NCBI RefSeq assembly: GCF_007097265.1
Contig: NZ_VJZP01000005.1
Location: 1-64,000, forward strand
Length of the DNA: 64,000 nt
Reading direction: 5' to 3'
Source of the DNA: Flavobacterium gawalongense
GTDB lineage: Bacteria > Bacteroidota > Bacteroidia > Flavobacteriales > Flavobacteriaceae
In this document: piece after piece, positions 52,667 to 60,487 of the stretch
Position numbering within the stretch: the stretch's first letter is position 1
Layout: each line of letters begins with the position of its first letter
Made by a program: the position numbers and the translations under genes
The notes under the pieces: generated by a model
Databases searched by the model: none
Told to the model about the DNA's origin: nothing
The model's input: only the letters and a program-made list of their open reading frames with translations

Positions 52667-53023
52667 ATGTCAAGAGACACACAACTTAAAGAACGCTGGG
52701 AACAGCTTGTAAATATACTTTCTAATCAATTTTCTCAAGGGGAAGATTTAGATCTCGATGCTATTATTTATCTGATTGGAGTACAAGAACTCGGGAAAGT
52801 ACATAGCGAATACAAGAAAGACGAAAAATTAAACCTGATGCACATCGCGATTTGCAGGTTATTAGAGCCTTATGGATTCTATGAATTCGAATTTTTTGAT
52901 GAAGAAGGATGGCCTCATTACAAAGTAAAAGAGGAATTACCGCCACTAAAAGCGGGAGAACAATCGGTTTTAATGAAAGAAGCTATTGTTAATTATTTTA
53001 TTGAAAGAGAACTAATTTCGTAG
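52667..53023 (+). CDS. conserved hypothetical protein
   Basis: 118 residues from the ATG at 52667 (MSRDTQLKERWEQLVNILSN); the in-frame ATG at 52457 would run back through a repeat copy and into the divergent cvpA gene and is rejected. Acidic, helical, with DLDAIIYLIGVQELGKVHSE and LMHIAICRLLEPYGFYEFEF. No known domain is recognised, though the protein seems conserved in Bacteroidota. Followed by a hairpin repeat before pheS. Confidence 0.8.
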   Translation: MSRDTQLKERWEQLVNILSNQFSQGEDLDLDAIIYLIGVQELGKVHSEYKKDEKLNLMHIAICRLLEPYGFYEFEFFDEEGWPHYKVKEELPPLKAGEQSVLMKEAIVNYFIERELIS

Positions 53024-53089
53024 TTTGCAGTCTCAGTCTCAGTTTTCAGAACGAATCTACTGAAAACTGAGACTGAAAACTGAAAACTT
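53023..53089. terminator. long hairpin between hypothetical gene and pheS
   Basis: Left arm CAGTCTCAGTCTCAGTTTTC (53029-53049), right arm CTGAAAACTGAGACTGAAAA (53060-53079) and more, followed by CTTTTCCC. A relative of family A repeats; probably ends the upstream transcript. Confidence 0.65.
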
Positions 53090-53094
53090 TTCCC

Positions 53095-53102
53095 TAAATT
53101 TG
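53095..53102 (+). promoter_or_regulatory. -7 box of pheS promoter
   Basis: TAAATTTG, 16 bp before the first ATG, a match to TAnnTTTG. The following bases GCACTCTCAA also occur at moxR (41986-41995). Confidence 0.5.
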
Positions 53103-53118
53103 CACTCTCAATTATTGG

Positions 53119-54144
53119 ATGAAAATGATAGACAAGATAAAAGAATATATTGGCGAAGCACAAGCTTTCTCAACGCAAAATACAGCAGATTTAGAAGTAT
53201 TCCGAATTAAATTTCTTGGAAGTAAAGGGCTTTTAAAAGAACTTTTCGCTGAATTCAAAAACGTTCCTAACGAACAAAAAAAAGAATTTGGTCAAGTAAT
53301 CAATTTGCTTAAAACTTCTGCCGAAGATAAAGTAAAAACCATACAAGAAGCTTTAGAAAGCAAAGAAGAAATCAAAGGGTTGCACGGGGATTTGACGCGT
53401 TCAGCTGAACCGATTACTATTGGTTCCCGTCATCCTATTTCATTGGTAAAAAACCAAATTATCGATATCTTTTCGAACATTGGTTTCAATGTTTCCGAAG
53501 GTCCTGAAATTGAAGATGATTGGCATAATTTCACCGCATTAAACCTGCCAGAATACCATCCGGCACGTGACATGCAAGACACGTTTTTCATCCAAACCAA
53601 TCCTGATATTTTGTTGCGCACGCACACATCATCCGTTCAGGTGCGTTACATGGAGAACAACAAACCGCCCATTCGTACGATTTCTCCGGGAAGAGTTTTC
53701 CGTAATGAAGCCGTTTCGTCGCGTTCGCACTGTATTTTTCACCAAGTGGAAGGATTGTATATAGACAAAGACGTTTCTTTTGCCGACTTAAAACAAACGC
53801 TTTTGTATTTTACCAAAGAGATGTTCGGAAAATCAAAAATCCGTTTGCGTCCGTCTTATTTCCCGTTTACTGAGCCAAGCGCTGAGGTTGATATTTATTG
53901 GGGTCTGAAAACAGAAACCGATTATAGAATCACCAAAGGAACCGGTTGGCTAGAAATCATGGGTTGTGGAATGGTAGATCCTAACGTTTTGAAAAACTGT
54001 GGCATTAATCCTGACGAATACAACGGTTTTGCATTCGGAATGGGAATTGAAAGGATCGCCATGTTGTTGTATCAAATCGGCGATATCCGTATGTTCTACG
54101 AAAATGACGTTCGTTTCTTAGAGCAATTCAAATCAAGCATTTAA
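53119..54144 (+). CDS. pheS: phenylalanyl-tRNA synthetase alpha subunit
   Basis: Alpha chain of the (alpha-beta)2 enzyme charging tRNA-Phe; class II synthetase. 341 residues, normal length. N-terminal coiled coil about 1-90, then [20 protein letters not shown], motif 2 region [20 protein letters not shown] followed by [20 protein letters not shown], and motif 3 [21 protein letters not shown] second Met two codons later (53125) could be the start. pheT is not in the window, so alpha and beta genes are unlinked, as is common in Bacteroidota. Confidence 0.97.
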   Translation: MKMIDKIKEYIGEAQAFSTQNTADLEVFRIKFLGSKGLLKELFAEFKNVPNEQKKEFGQVINLLKTSAEDKVKTIQEALESKEEIKGLHGDLTRSAEPITIGSRHPISLVKNQIIDIFSNIGFNVSEGPEIEDDWHNFTALNLPEYHPARDMQDTFFIQTNPDILLRTHTSSVQVRYMENNKPPIRTISPGRVFRNEAVSSRSHCIFHQVEGLYIDKDVSFADLKQTLLYFTKEMFGKSKIRLRPSYFPFTEPSAEVDIYWGLKTETDYRITKGTGWLEIMGCGMVDPNVLKNCGINPDEYNGFAFGMGIERIAMLLYQIGDIRMFYENDVRFLEQFKSSI

Positions 54145-54160
54145 ATATTTAAGAATGTTG

Positions 54161-54208
54161 ATTAACGATTTCTGAAGGATTTAAAATCTGAATTCAGAAA
54201 TCGTTAAT
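54161..54208. repeat. family C hairpin, empty form
   Basis: Perfect 16-bp arms ATTAACGATTTCTGAA (54161-54176) and TTCAGAAATCGTTAAT (54193-54208) around a 16-base loop. Same family as the arms around the guest gene in the Bat operon, but without an ORF in the loop. Confidence 0.85.
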
Positions 54209-54229
54209 CTTATATCTAAAATCAAAAAT

Positions 54230-54637
54230 ATGAAATCCGACATCATCATCCCCGAAGTAGAAAACGTATTCCTTGCTGCAGTTCAGGAATGGAGCGACGA
54301 TTTCATGGAAAAAGTATGGTATGCCTATTTAATAAATGATAGTGATTACCTTATAGAAAGTGTAATGGTCGTTTCCAAAGCTTTTGGAACCATAGACGGC
54401 GAAATGAAAAAAACATCACTTTTGCGTCATGCTTTTGTAGAAGTGCCGCCAGTTTCAGTGATCAAAATAGAAATGATAGAAAAAAGTGTTCTGGCACTTA
54501 ACAATGAATTTATGTTGACTTATTTCATCGGGGATAAATTGCACGACAAAAAATTCATTTTTAAGGCACATTCCATCCATGAAGATTTTGTGGAAGAAGT
54601 GCCTATTTTATTCGTTGACGGAGTTATTGTGAGGTAA
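54230..54637 (+). CDS. conserved hypothetical protein
   Basis: 135 residues, acidic, probably cytoplasmic. Reads as an alpha/beta domain with EVENVFLAAVQEWSDDFMEK, YLINDSDYLIESVMVVSKAF and LHDKKFIFKAHSIHEDFVEE. I do not recognise the family. It lies downstream of pheS in the same orientation but separated by a perfect hairpin, so cotranscription is uncertain. Confidence 0.8.
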   Translation: MKSDIIIPEVENVFLAAVQEWSDDFMEKVWYAYLINDSDYLIESVMVVSKAFGTIDGEMKKTSLLRHAFVEVPPVSVIKIEMIEKSVLALNNEFMLTYFIGDKLHDKKFIFKAHSIHEDFVEEVPILFVDGVIVR

Positions 54638-54638
54638 A

Positions 54639-54857
54639 TTATTGATTGTTGAGCCTTTTGTTTTTGGATTTCCAAGTAAAATAACCCAAAACAAAAATGC
54701 CGAGTATAATGTAAGCACCCCCGCGAATATAAAAACTAGGTTTGGAAACCTGTTCTAAAAAAGGAACTTCTTTTATTTCAAATAAAATCATAAAGACGGT
54801 CATGAAAACACCCCAAATTCCACCGGTTTTAATCTGATATTTCCATCTTTCGCCCAT
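54639..54857 (-). CDS. small two-helix membrane protein
   Basis: 72 residues with two hydrophobic segments (IWGVFMTVFMILFEI and GAYIILGIFVLGYFTW), a short loop between them and a basic tail (KSKNKRLNNQ). No known family. It is convergent with the preceding gene (1 bp gap) and lies 45 bp downstream of gpsA on the same strand, so it may be transcribed with it. Confidence 0.65.
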   Translation of the reverse strand: MGERWKYQIKTGGIWGVFMTVFMILFEIKEVPFLEQVSKPSFYIRGGAYIILGIFVLGYFTWKSKNKRLNNQ

Positions 54858-54902
54858 GACATGTGTATTTTGATTATTGAAATCTGCTATCTGTAATCTG
54901 AA

Positions 54903-55898
54903 TTAATCTAATTTGTCAGTCAGGGCCTTAAAGACAGTTTTAGCATCCTTTCCTTCATATAGAATCTCGTAAACGGCATCTATAATTGGTGTTTTAGCAC
55001 CGTAGCCTTGATTGAGTTTATAAGCACTTTTAGCGGCATAATAGCCTTCGGCAACCATGCTCATTTCCATCATCGCTGATTTTACCGTGTAGCCTTTACC
55101 AATCATATTCCCGAACATTCTATTTCTGGAGAATACAGAGTAACCCGTAACCAATAAATCGCCTAAATAAGCTGAATCATTAATGTTACGTTTCATTTTA
55201 TGAACTTTCTTGATGAATTTTCTCATCTCTCGAATCCCGTTACTCATCAACACCGACTGGAAATTATCACCATAACCCAATCCATGGGCCATTCCAGCTG
55301 CAATTGCATAAATATTTTTTAGCATGGCAGCATATTCGGTTCCTATAATATCATCTGTAATCTTCGTTTTGATGTAATTTCCAGATAAATTCTTAGCAAC
55401 AATTTTAGCTTTTTCATCATCGCCACAGGCAATAGTCAGATAAGACAATCGTTCCATAGCAACTTCTTCTGCGTGACAAGGTCCGGTAATTACACCTATA
55501 TTATAATAAGGAATGTCATATTTAACATGGAAATGTTCGCCAACAATCAAACTCGTTTCGGGAACGATACCTTTTATTGCCGAAAAAATGATTTTGTCTT
55601 TCAATGAAACCGTCAGTTTTTCTAATTCAGCATCTAAAAAAGCAGATGGAATAGCAAAGATTATATAATCAGCATAAGCCACAGCCTCATTTATATCACT
55701 GGTCAATTTCAGTTTTTTGACATCAAATTCAACGGAACTTAGATAATTTGGATTGTGTTTGTAGGTTTTAATGTGTTCTATAGCAGCTTCATTACGCATA
55801 TACCACGAAATCTCCGAAAGATTTACACATAGCATCTTTGCAATCGCTGTTGCCCAACTTCCTCCGCCAATCACTGCAAATTTTATATTTTCGGTCAT
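54903..55898 (-). CDS. gpsA: glycerol-3-phosphate dehydrogenase [NAD(P)+]
   Basis: Reduces dihydroxyacetone phosphate to sn-glycerol-3-phosphate for phospholipid synthesis. 331 residues from the Met at 55898, right before the Rossmann motif FAVIGGGSWATAIAKML; the Met at 55919 lies over the promoter box and is not used. Other features: FAIPSAFLDAELEKL, SAIKGIVPETSLIVGEHF, the GPCHAEEVAMERLSYLTIAC block, and the catalytic Lys segment EYAAMLKNIYAIAAGMAHGL. YLGDLLVTGYSVFSRNRMFG is also typical. Full length. Confidence 0.95.
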   Translation of the reverse strand: MTENIKFAVIGGGSWATAIAKMLCVNLSEISWYMRNEAAIEHIKTYKHNPNYLSSVEFDVKKLKLTSDINEAVAYADYIIFAIPSAFLDAELEKLTVSLKDKIIFSAIKGIVPETSLIVGEHFHVKYDIPYYNIGVITGPCHAEEVAMERLSYLTIACGDDEKAKIVAKNLSGNYIKTKITDDIIGTEYAAMLKNIYAIAAGMAHGLGYGDNFQSVLMSNGIREMRKFIKKVHKMKRNINDSAYLGDLLVTGYSVFSRNRMFGNMIGKGYTVKSAMMEMSMVAEGYYAAKSAYKLNQGYGAKTPIIDAVYEILYEGKDAKTVFKALTDKLD

Positions 55899-55916
55899 TT
55901 TTTTATTAAATTTAAT

Positions 55917-55924
55917 CAAAAGTA
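55917..55924 (-). promoter_or_regulatory. -7 box of gpsA promoter
   Basis: Minus-strand TACTTTTG, a match to TAnnTTTG, about 19 bp upstream of the ATG at 55898. Confidence 0.5.
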
Positions 55925-56138
55925 CTTAAAAAAGTAGTGATTATACAAATAAAATTGGAACAAGAAATTTGTATTTTTAAGAGTTTTCAAAATGCAATAA
56001 TTATAAGGCTTAAAAAATAATTTTACTTTTTTTACTTCTTAACACAATATATACATGTAACTTGCGTTGTAGATCTTTATAAATTAATCATTTAACAAAT
56101 ATAATGCATATTGAATTAGTTGGTTTTGTTTTAGTATT
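55925..56138. other. gene-free AT-rich stretch
   Basis: No ORF of note. Because it is followed on the plus strand by a terminator-like hairpin (56139-56177), a short plus-strand transcript is possible, but no structured RNA family can be recognised. Confidence 0.3.
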
Positions 56139-56177
56139 TTAAAAGGCGTCCCCATTATAAATAGGAGAACGCCTTTT
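56139..56177 (-). terminator. terminator-like hairpin downstream of nadD
   Basis: AAAAGGCGT / AACGCCTTTTT stem around a loop of about 18 bases (CCCCATTATAAATAGGAG), with T-rich sequence on both sides. Confidence 0.7.
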
Positions 56178-56220
56178 TATTTGTGCTAAAGTCAACCAGC
56201 ATCAGTATTATTTGGAATAA

Positions 56221-56802
56221 TTACTTCTTATAAAAGTTATTATGATCAATATATTCCCAAACTTTTGCAGGCAATAACGGCTGTACATTTTTCCCCTTCT
56301 TAATATTATTCCGAATAAATGTCGATGATATTTCTACAACCGGAGCATCAATCATATGAATTCTTGGATGGTCCTTAAACATTACGTTCTCTGCTTCGGT
56401 TGAAAGTCGAGGATAGACATAAATTTCATGATTTGCCAGAATAGCTTCGTAGTTTTTCCATTTGTGCAACGACTTGAGATTGTCTTCGCCCATGATTAAG
56501 GAGAACTCGTAACTTGGATATTTTTCCTGTAAGTGAACTAAAGTGTTCACGGTGTAATTAGGCTGTGATAATTTAAATTCAATATCCGAAGGTTTGATTT
56601 TTGGAAAATCCTCGGTGGCGAGATGTACCATTTGCAAACGATGGTAATCATCAAGTAAAGTGCTTTTTTTCTTCAAAGGATTGTGAGGCGTAACCACCAT
56701 CCATACTTGGTCTAAATCGGCATGTTCCGCCATGTGGTTGGCAATGATGAGATGCCCAACATGAATGGGGTTAAACGTTCCGAAATAAAGACCTATTTTC
56801 AT
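56221..56802 (-). CDS. nadD: nicotinate-nucleotide adenylyltransferase
   Basis: Adenylates nicotinate mononucleotide to deamido-NAD in NAD synthesis. 193 residues, normal. Nucleotidyltransferase motif GLYFGTFNPIHVGHLIIANH with the H-x-G-H signature, VWMVVTPHNPLKKK, FSLIMGEDNLKSLHKWKNYE, and the C-terminal VEISSTFIRNNIKKGK (ISSTxIR). Downstream of gmk and yicC in the order common in Bacteroidota. Confidence 0.96.
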   Translation of the reverse strand: MKIGLYFGTFNPIHVGHLIIANHMAEHADLDQVWMVVTPHNPLKKKSTLLDDYHRLQMVHLATEDFPKIKPSDIEFKLSQPNYTVNTLVHLQEKYPSYEFSLIMGEDNLKSLHKWKNYEAILANHEIYVYPRLSTEAENVMFKDHPRIHMIDAPVVEISSTFIRNNIKKGKNVQPLLPAKVWEYIDHNNFYKK

Positions 56803-56899
56803 ATTTTACCGCTAACTAGTAATTTATTTTGCACAAAGCCGCAAAGGCTCAAAGTGTTTATAAAACAATTCGTTCGTGCTAATTCGTGAAATTCGTGTT

Positions 56900-57472
56900 T
56901 TATTTTACAAAATTCTTTACCAATTGATAGGCTTCTTCAAGCGCAATATCTAAATCGTAGTTTTTTATAATAACATCAAACTGTGGTGCTGTGGCTAGTT
57001 CAACAGAAGCTTTGGCAATACGCATATTGATTTTGTCTTCACTTTCAGTAGAACGTTCTTTCAGTCTTCTTTTTAGTTCATCCACGCTTGGTGGCTTTAC
57101 AAAAACAGCTAAAGTTTCTTCTGGGAATTTATGTTTGATACGTAATCCGCCCGATACGTCAATATCAAAAATCACATTTTTTCCTTTAGCCCAAATGCGT
57201 TCCACTTCACTTTTTAAGGTTCCGTAGAAATTGTCGCGATAGACTTCTTCCCATTCCAGAAAGTCTTCGTTTTTGATGTGTTTTTTAAACGCTTCGGTCG
57301 ATATGAAATAATAATCTTTTCCATTTACTTCTTCGCCTCTTGGTGCACGGGAAGCTGCCGAAATTGAAAATTCAAGATTCAAATCTTCTTTGCTTAATAA
57401 ATGCCTAACTATGGTGGTTTTTCCAGATCCTGATGGTGCCGAAAAAACGATTAATTTTCCTCCTGTACTCAT
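56900..57472 (-). CDS. gmk: guanylate kinase
   Basis: Phosphorylates GMP to GDP. 190 residues. P-loop VFSAPSGSGKTTIVRHLL, GMP-binding SISAASRAPRGEEVNGKDYY and FLEWEEVYRDNFYGT, DIDVSGGLRIKHKFPEE (Walker-B-like), lid RRLKERSTESEDKINMRIAK. Full length. Its start codon is preceded 3 bp away by the 22-bp hairpin repeat identical to that before sufE. Confidence 0.96.
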   Translation of the reverse strand: MSTGGKLIVFSAPSGSGKTTIVRHLLSKEDLNLEFSISAASRAPRGEEVNGKDYYFISTEAFKKHIKNEDFLEWEEVYRDNFYGTLKSEVERIWAKGKNVIFDIDVSGGLRIKHKFPEETLAVFVKPPSVDELKRRLKERSTESEDKINMRIAKASVELATAPQFDVIIKNYDLDIALEEAYQLVKNFVK

Positions 57473-57474
57473 TT

Positions 57475-57496
57475 TATGCTGAATTTATTTCAGTAT
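57475..57496. repeat. hairpin repeat (family I) immediately before gmk start
   Basis: Identical 22-mer to 10076-10097 (TATGCTGAATTTATTTCAGT plus AT). In the gmk mRNA it lies directly upstream of the AUG. Confidence 0.7.
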
Positions 57497-57510
57497 CTAT
57501 TTATGTTTTC

Positions 57511-57587
57511 CTGCAAGGTTTTTTTAACCTTGTAGGTATGGTTTAAAATTAATAAACCTACAAGGTTAAAAAAAACTTGCAGGTTGT
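57511..57587. repeat. inverted repeat element (family J) between yicC and gmk
   Basis: CCTGCAAGGTTTTTTTAACC (57511-57538) and inverted ACCTACAAGGTTAAAAAAAA (57559-57587). Each half is itself partly palindromic (AAGGTT...AACCTT), so the whole can fold as one long hairpin. Confidence 0.75.
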
Positions 57588-57590
57588 GAC

Positions 57591-58451
57591 TTATAGAACG
57601 TTCAACACCTGTTCCTTAATTTTTTCCAATTCGTCTTTCATCTGAACGACTAATTTTTGCATTTGTGCGTGATTCGATTTAGAACCCATCGTGTTGATTT
57701 CACGTCCCATTTCTTGTGTAATGAAACCTAGTTTTCTACCATTGGCTTCGGTGCCGTTGATGGTTTCAAGGAAATAATCAAGGTGATTGGTCAATCGCAC
57801 TTTTTCTTCGGTGATGTCTAATTTCTCTAAATAATAAATCAATTCCTGCTCAAAACGATTTTCATCTACATTAACTTTTAGTTCTGAAATTGCAGTTTGC
57901 AGACGGTCTTTTATCGCCTGAACACGTTCTGGATCAAGTGCCAAAGCTTCGGTCATGTATTGACGGATATTACCAATTCGCAATTGAAATTCTTTTTCAA
58001 GAGACATTCCTTCATCTTTTCTGAAGGTCAAGATGTTTTGCAACGCTTCTTCGACAACGGTTTGGATTTGAACCCAGTCGTTTTCATCGATTTCATCACG
58101 TTCTATTTTCATGGTATCCGGCATGCGAATGGCCATTTTCATTAGTTCCGTTTCATCAGCATCGGCATAGACTTCCCTCAACTGGTTGATATATCCTTTT
58201 ACAATGGGCACATTAACTTTCGTAGAAGTTTGTTCAGCGGTACTTTCGATAAAAATAGAAAAATCTACTTTTCCTCTTTCCAGTTTTAGGGCAATTTGGT
58301 TGCGCAAACCCAATTCCATTTCGCGGTAAAGAGAAGGCATTCTCACATTCAAATCCAAACCTTTACTGTTTAAGGATTTTACTTCTACCGTGATTTTTTT
58401 GGTTGGTAATTGCAAAGTCGCTTTACCAAAACCCGTCATTGATTGTATCAT
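57591..58451 (-). CDS. YicC family endoribonuclease-like protein
   Basis: 286-residue YicC/YloC family protein (YicC_N plus DUF1732). Start MIQSMTGFGKATLQLPTKKI is the family signature, followed by SLNSKGLDLNVRMPSLYREM. The end has DYFLETINGTEANGRKLGFI followed by TQEMGREINTMGSKSNHAQM. E. coli YicC takes part in small-RNA turnover and has ribonuclease activity, so RNA decay is the likely role. Its position upstream of gmk and nadD is widely conserved. Promoter box at 58471-58478. Confidence 0.95.
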   Translation of the reverse strand: MIQSMTGFGKATLQLPTKKITVEVKSLNSKGLDLNVRMPSLYREMELGLRNQIALKLERGKVDFSIFIESTAEQTSTKVNVPIVKGYINQLREVYADADETELMKMAIRMPDTMKIERDEIDENDWVQIQTVVEEALQNILTFRKDEGMSLEKEFQLRIGNIRQYMTEALALDPERVQAIKDRLQTAISELKVNVDENRFEQELIYYLEKLDITEEKVRLTNHLDYFLETINGTEANGRKLGFITQEMGREINTMGSKSNHAQMQKLVVQMKDELEKIKEQVLNVL

Positions 58452-58470
58452 ATAGTTGTATAAAAGAGGT

Positions 58471-58478
58471 CAAAGATA
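58471..58478 (-). promoter_or_regulatory. -7 box of yicC-gmk-nadD promoter
   Basis: Minus-strand TATCTTTG, a match to TAnnTTTG, 19 bp upstream of the yicC start codon. Confidence 0.55.
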
Positions 58479-58483
58479 ATGAA

Positions 58484-58567
58484 AAAGTGTTCAGTTTTCA
58501 GTGATCGGTGTTCAGTTGAGTAATCGTTTAGGATTGCTACTGATCACTGAATACTGATTACTTTTTT
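58484..58567. repeat. family A hairpin repeat upstream of yicC
   Basis: Left AAGTGTTCAGTTTTCAGTGA (58485-58504) and GGTGTTCAGT, right ACTGATCACTGAATACTGAT (58539-58558) then TACTTTTTT. It overlaps the region where the -33 element of the yicC promoter should be. Confidence 0.7.
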
Positions 58568-58581
58568 ATTGGTATTCGATA

Positions 58582-58932
58582 TTATCCCAAAGCTTTCATT
58601 ACTTGCAACATGTTTTGCTGTGTGTTACCAATAAAAATTTTTCCGTCTATAATAAAAACAGGACGGCTCAAGAACGTATAATGTTCCAGAATGTATTTCT
58701 TGTAATCATCTTCAGTTAAAGATTTATTCTTTAAATCCATTGATTTATACAATTGTGCTTTTTTGCTGAAAAGTGCTTCGTAACTTCCGGAAAGTACGCG
58801 CATTTGTTCCAATTCTTCCACTGTAATCGGGTCTTGTTTGATGTCGTGAAACTTCAAATTATGATCTTTCGGTAATGATTTTATAATTTTTCTACAGGTG
58901 TCGCAAGAAGCGAGATAATATATTTTGTTCAT
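58582..58932 (-). CDS. Spx/ArsC-family thioredoxin-fold protein
   Basis: 116 residues from the Met at 58932 (MNKIYYLASCDTCRKIIKSL); the longer frame to 58974 adds 14 residues not typical of the family. Thioredoxin fold with redox motif CDTC, then KFHDIKQDPITVEELEQMRV and a C-terminal EHYTFLSRPVFIIDGKIFIG where the Arg-Pro is the ArsC/Spx signature. It may be an arsenate reductase-like or YffB/Spx-like protein; no arsenic genes are near, so redox function is more likely. Divergent from the DinB gene. Confidence 0.85.
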   Translation of the reverse strand: MNKIYYLASCDTCRKIIKSLPKDHNLKFHDIKQDPITVEELEQMRVLSGSYEALFSKKAQLYKSMDLKNKSLTEDDYKKYILEHYTFLSRPVFIIDGKIFIGNTQQNMLQVMKALG

Positions 58933-59008
58933 ATAAACAGCGATTTCTTTGTGCAAAGAAAAATCATTTGACACGGAAAATGATTATTTTTATCAAAAAA
59001 TTAGAAAA

Positions 59009-59464
59009 ATGAATCAAACATTCGACGTCAACACTACAAGCAGAAATATAGTTTCAAAATTTCTAGCCGGTTACACTTTAGAACAACTCAACACGATTCC
59101 TGAGGGATTCAGCAATAACTTGATTTGGAATATTGGCCATGTTATCGTGACACAACAATTGTTAGTGTATAAACTTTCAGGTTTACCCATGATGATTTCC
59201 GACGAGTTAGTCGGAAAGTATAGAAAGGGAACTAAACCGGGACATATCGCCACACAAACCGAAGTGGACGAAATCAAATCGGTATTGTTTGAAACAATCA
59301 ATCAAACCAAAGTTGATTTTGACAATAAAATTTTCAAAAATTATAATGAATATCCCACATCAACTGGTTTTATCTTAAAAAGCATTGAAGATGCATTGGC
59401 TTTTAATAATTTCCACGAAGGGCTTCACATCGGGATTATGATGAGCATCAGAAAGTTTATTTAG
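59009..59464 (+). CDS. DinB-family protein
   Basis: 151 residues from the ATG at 59009 (MNQTFDVNTTSRNIVSKFLA); the longer frame from 58949 overlaps the divergent gene. Four-helix DinB/YfiT-like metal-dependent fold: first His in NLIWNIGHVIVTQQLLVYKL, the other pair in NFHEGLHIGIMMSIRK. Members of this superfamily include bacillithiol and mycothiol transferases, so thiol chemistry is possible. Its stop codon TAG is the first part of a family E repeat (59464-59542). Confidence 0.85.
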   Translation: MNQTFDVNTTSRNIVSKFLAGYTLEQLNTIPEGFSNNLIWNIGHVIVTQQLLVYKLSGLPMMISDELVGKYRKGTKPGHIATQTEVDEIKSVLFETINQTKVDFDNKIFKNYNEYPTSTGFILKSIEDALAFNNFHEGLHIGIMMSIRKFI

Positions 59465-59542
59465 GAGCTATTTCCCGCTATTCGTTGCAATCTTTTTTTC
59501 GGTAAAAACCTCAAAAAAGGATTTTCACTGCTATCCGGGCTA
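59464..59542. repeat. family E repeat after DinB gene
   Basis: GGAGCTATTTCCCGCTATTC, ATCTTTTTTTCGG, AAAAAAGGATTTTCACTGC, TCCGGGCTAGG. Uninterrupted relative of the MITE-split copy at 34664-35010. It starts at the last base of the DinB stop codon. Confidence 0.7.
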
Positions 59543-59567
59543 GGCAATCCCTAAAAATATAATAATT

Positions 59568-59638
59568 TGGTCTTTAAAAGAATTTTCAAATTATAGGAAC
59601 TTAAATTCCTTATATGTTTCTGATTTTTTTAAAGACCA
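59568..59638. terminator. long bidirectional hairpin between DinB and DUF3298 genes
   Basis: TGGTCTTTAAAA (59568-59579) / TTTTAAAGACCA (59627-59638) outer arms, inner TATAGGAA / TTCCTTATA near the centre. Located between convergent genes; could stop transcription from both sides. Confidence 0.7.
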
Positions 59639-59642
59639 TTTA

Positions 59643-60386
59643 TTATTTAACGGTCAAATAATCGTTCACTTCCTTATAAAGCAACAACAATTCTTTTGGT
59701 CCATCTGCATACGATGCCGCTTCATAGGAATTATAATAAAGAAGCAACCCTTTATCGGTGTAGAAAATATTTTGGGGCAGGTTGAATTTCTCGTCTTCAA
59801 ACATCAATCCGGTTGAATTTATAGATTTGTTTGTCGGAATTTTATATTTGGCTCTGAATTTTTTTTCGGCGAAAGCCTTAAAAGCATTCTTGTCTTTAAA
59901 TAATTTAGTATTCGGAATAAATTTTCCGGTGTTAGGATCAAATAGCAGCGAACGCAACCCTTGGTAGCCATGAGCGCCACCGGTATAGGTATAGTGCTTG
60001 ATTTCTATATTCAATATACTGTCGGATTGGTATTTTATACTTCCTTCAATGTCAGCTTCCCAGCCAAATTTGTCGTTCGGAAATTCTTTCTGAAGTTTTT
60101 CATAGGAATCAATAAACGAAGTTAACAATCCGTCATAATTCGTTGATGTATATGGCTTTTCGCCAAAATAAATAATCTCCTTCAATACCGAAAACACTTT
60201 TTTGTTGATGCTGTCCGCTACAATTGGGACTGCATTTGCAACAGGGATTTTTACAGTAATTTTTGGACAATTTTCTTTGCAGGGCAAAGTCGTTTTTTTC
60301 TGGAAAGATTGATCTTCAAAAACCAATTCGTTAGAACATCGCGCTGCCGAAAAAAGCAATAAAGTATAAATTAGTAGGTGTTTCAT
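59643..60386 (-). CDS. DUF3298/RsiV-like exported protein
   Basis: 247 residues from the Met at 60386, which starts a signal sequence with possible lipoprotein Cys (LLIYTLLLFSAARCSNELVF). The C-terminal domain (about 150-240) matches DUF3298: YTYTGGAHGYQGLRSLLFDP, then FKDKNAFKAFAEKKFRAKY and KGLLLYYNSYEAASYADGPK. Relatives include the anti-sigma factor RsiV, which binds lysozyme, and other surface proteins; no sigma factor gene is near, so the role is unknown. A Met at 60410 lies over the promoter box and is rejected. Confidence 0.85.
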   Translation of the reverse strand: MKHLLIYTLLLFSAARCSNELVFEDQSFQKKTTLPCKENCPKITVKIPVANAVPIVADSINKKVFSVLKEIIYFGEKPYTSTNYDGLLTSFIDSYEKLQKEFPNDKFGWEADIEGSIKYQSDSILNIEIKHYTYTGGAHGYQGLRSLLFDPNTGKFIPNTKLFKDKNAFKAFAEKKFRAKYKIPTNKSINSTGLMFEDEKFNLPQNIFYTDKGLLLYYNSYEAASYADGPKELLLLYKEVNDYLTVK

Positions 60387-60407
60387 CTCAAAATTGTTAA
60401 TTAAATA

Positions 60408-60415
60408 CAAAGGTA
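60408..60415 (-). promoter_or_regulatory. -7 box of DUF3298 gene
   Basis: Minus-strand TACCTTTG, a match to TAnnTTTG, 21 bp upstream of the start codon at 60386. Confidence 0.55.
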
Positions 60416-60428
60416 CCTACTTGTGGCT

Positions 60429-60457
60429 TGGTTAAAATAAATTAAAAGGTAAATTTG
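60429..60457 (+). promoter_or_regulatory. promoter of the cystathionine gamma-synthase gene
   Basis: -7 box TAAATTTG (60450-60457), preceded about 18 bp upstream by TTGG (60429), which suits the -33 element. The start codon is 30 bp downstream. No SAM riboswitch could be recognised in the short leader. Confidence 0.6.
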
Positions 60458-60487
60458 TAAAACAATTTTGCATTAAAAATTCAATAT

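Noticed and set aside
55925..56138. Small noncoding RNA before the terminator-like hairpin at 56139
   Set aside because: There is no clear plus-strand promoter and no recognisable structure; the hairpin is explained by nadD.
60411..60487. SAM or other riboswitch before the cystathionine gamma-synthase gene
   Set aside because: The leader after the predicted -7 box is only about 25 nt, too short for an aptamer.
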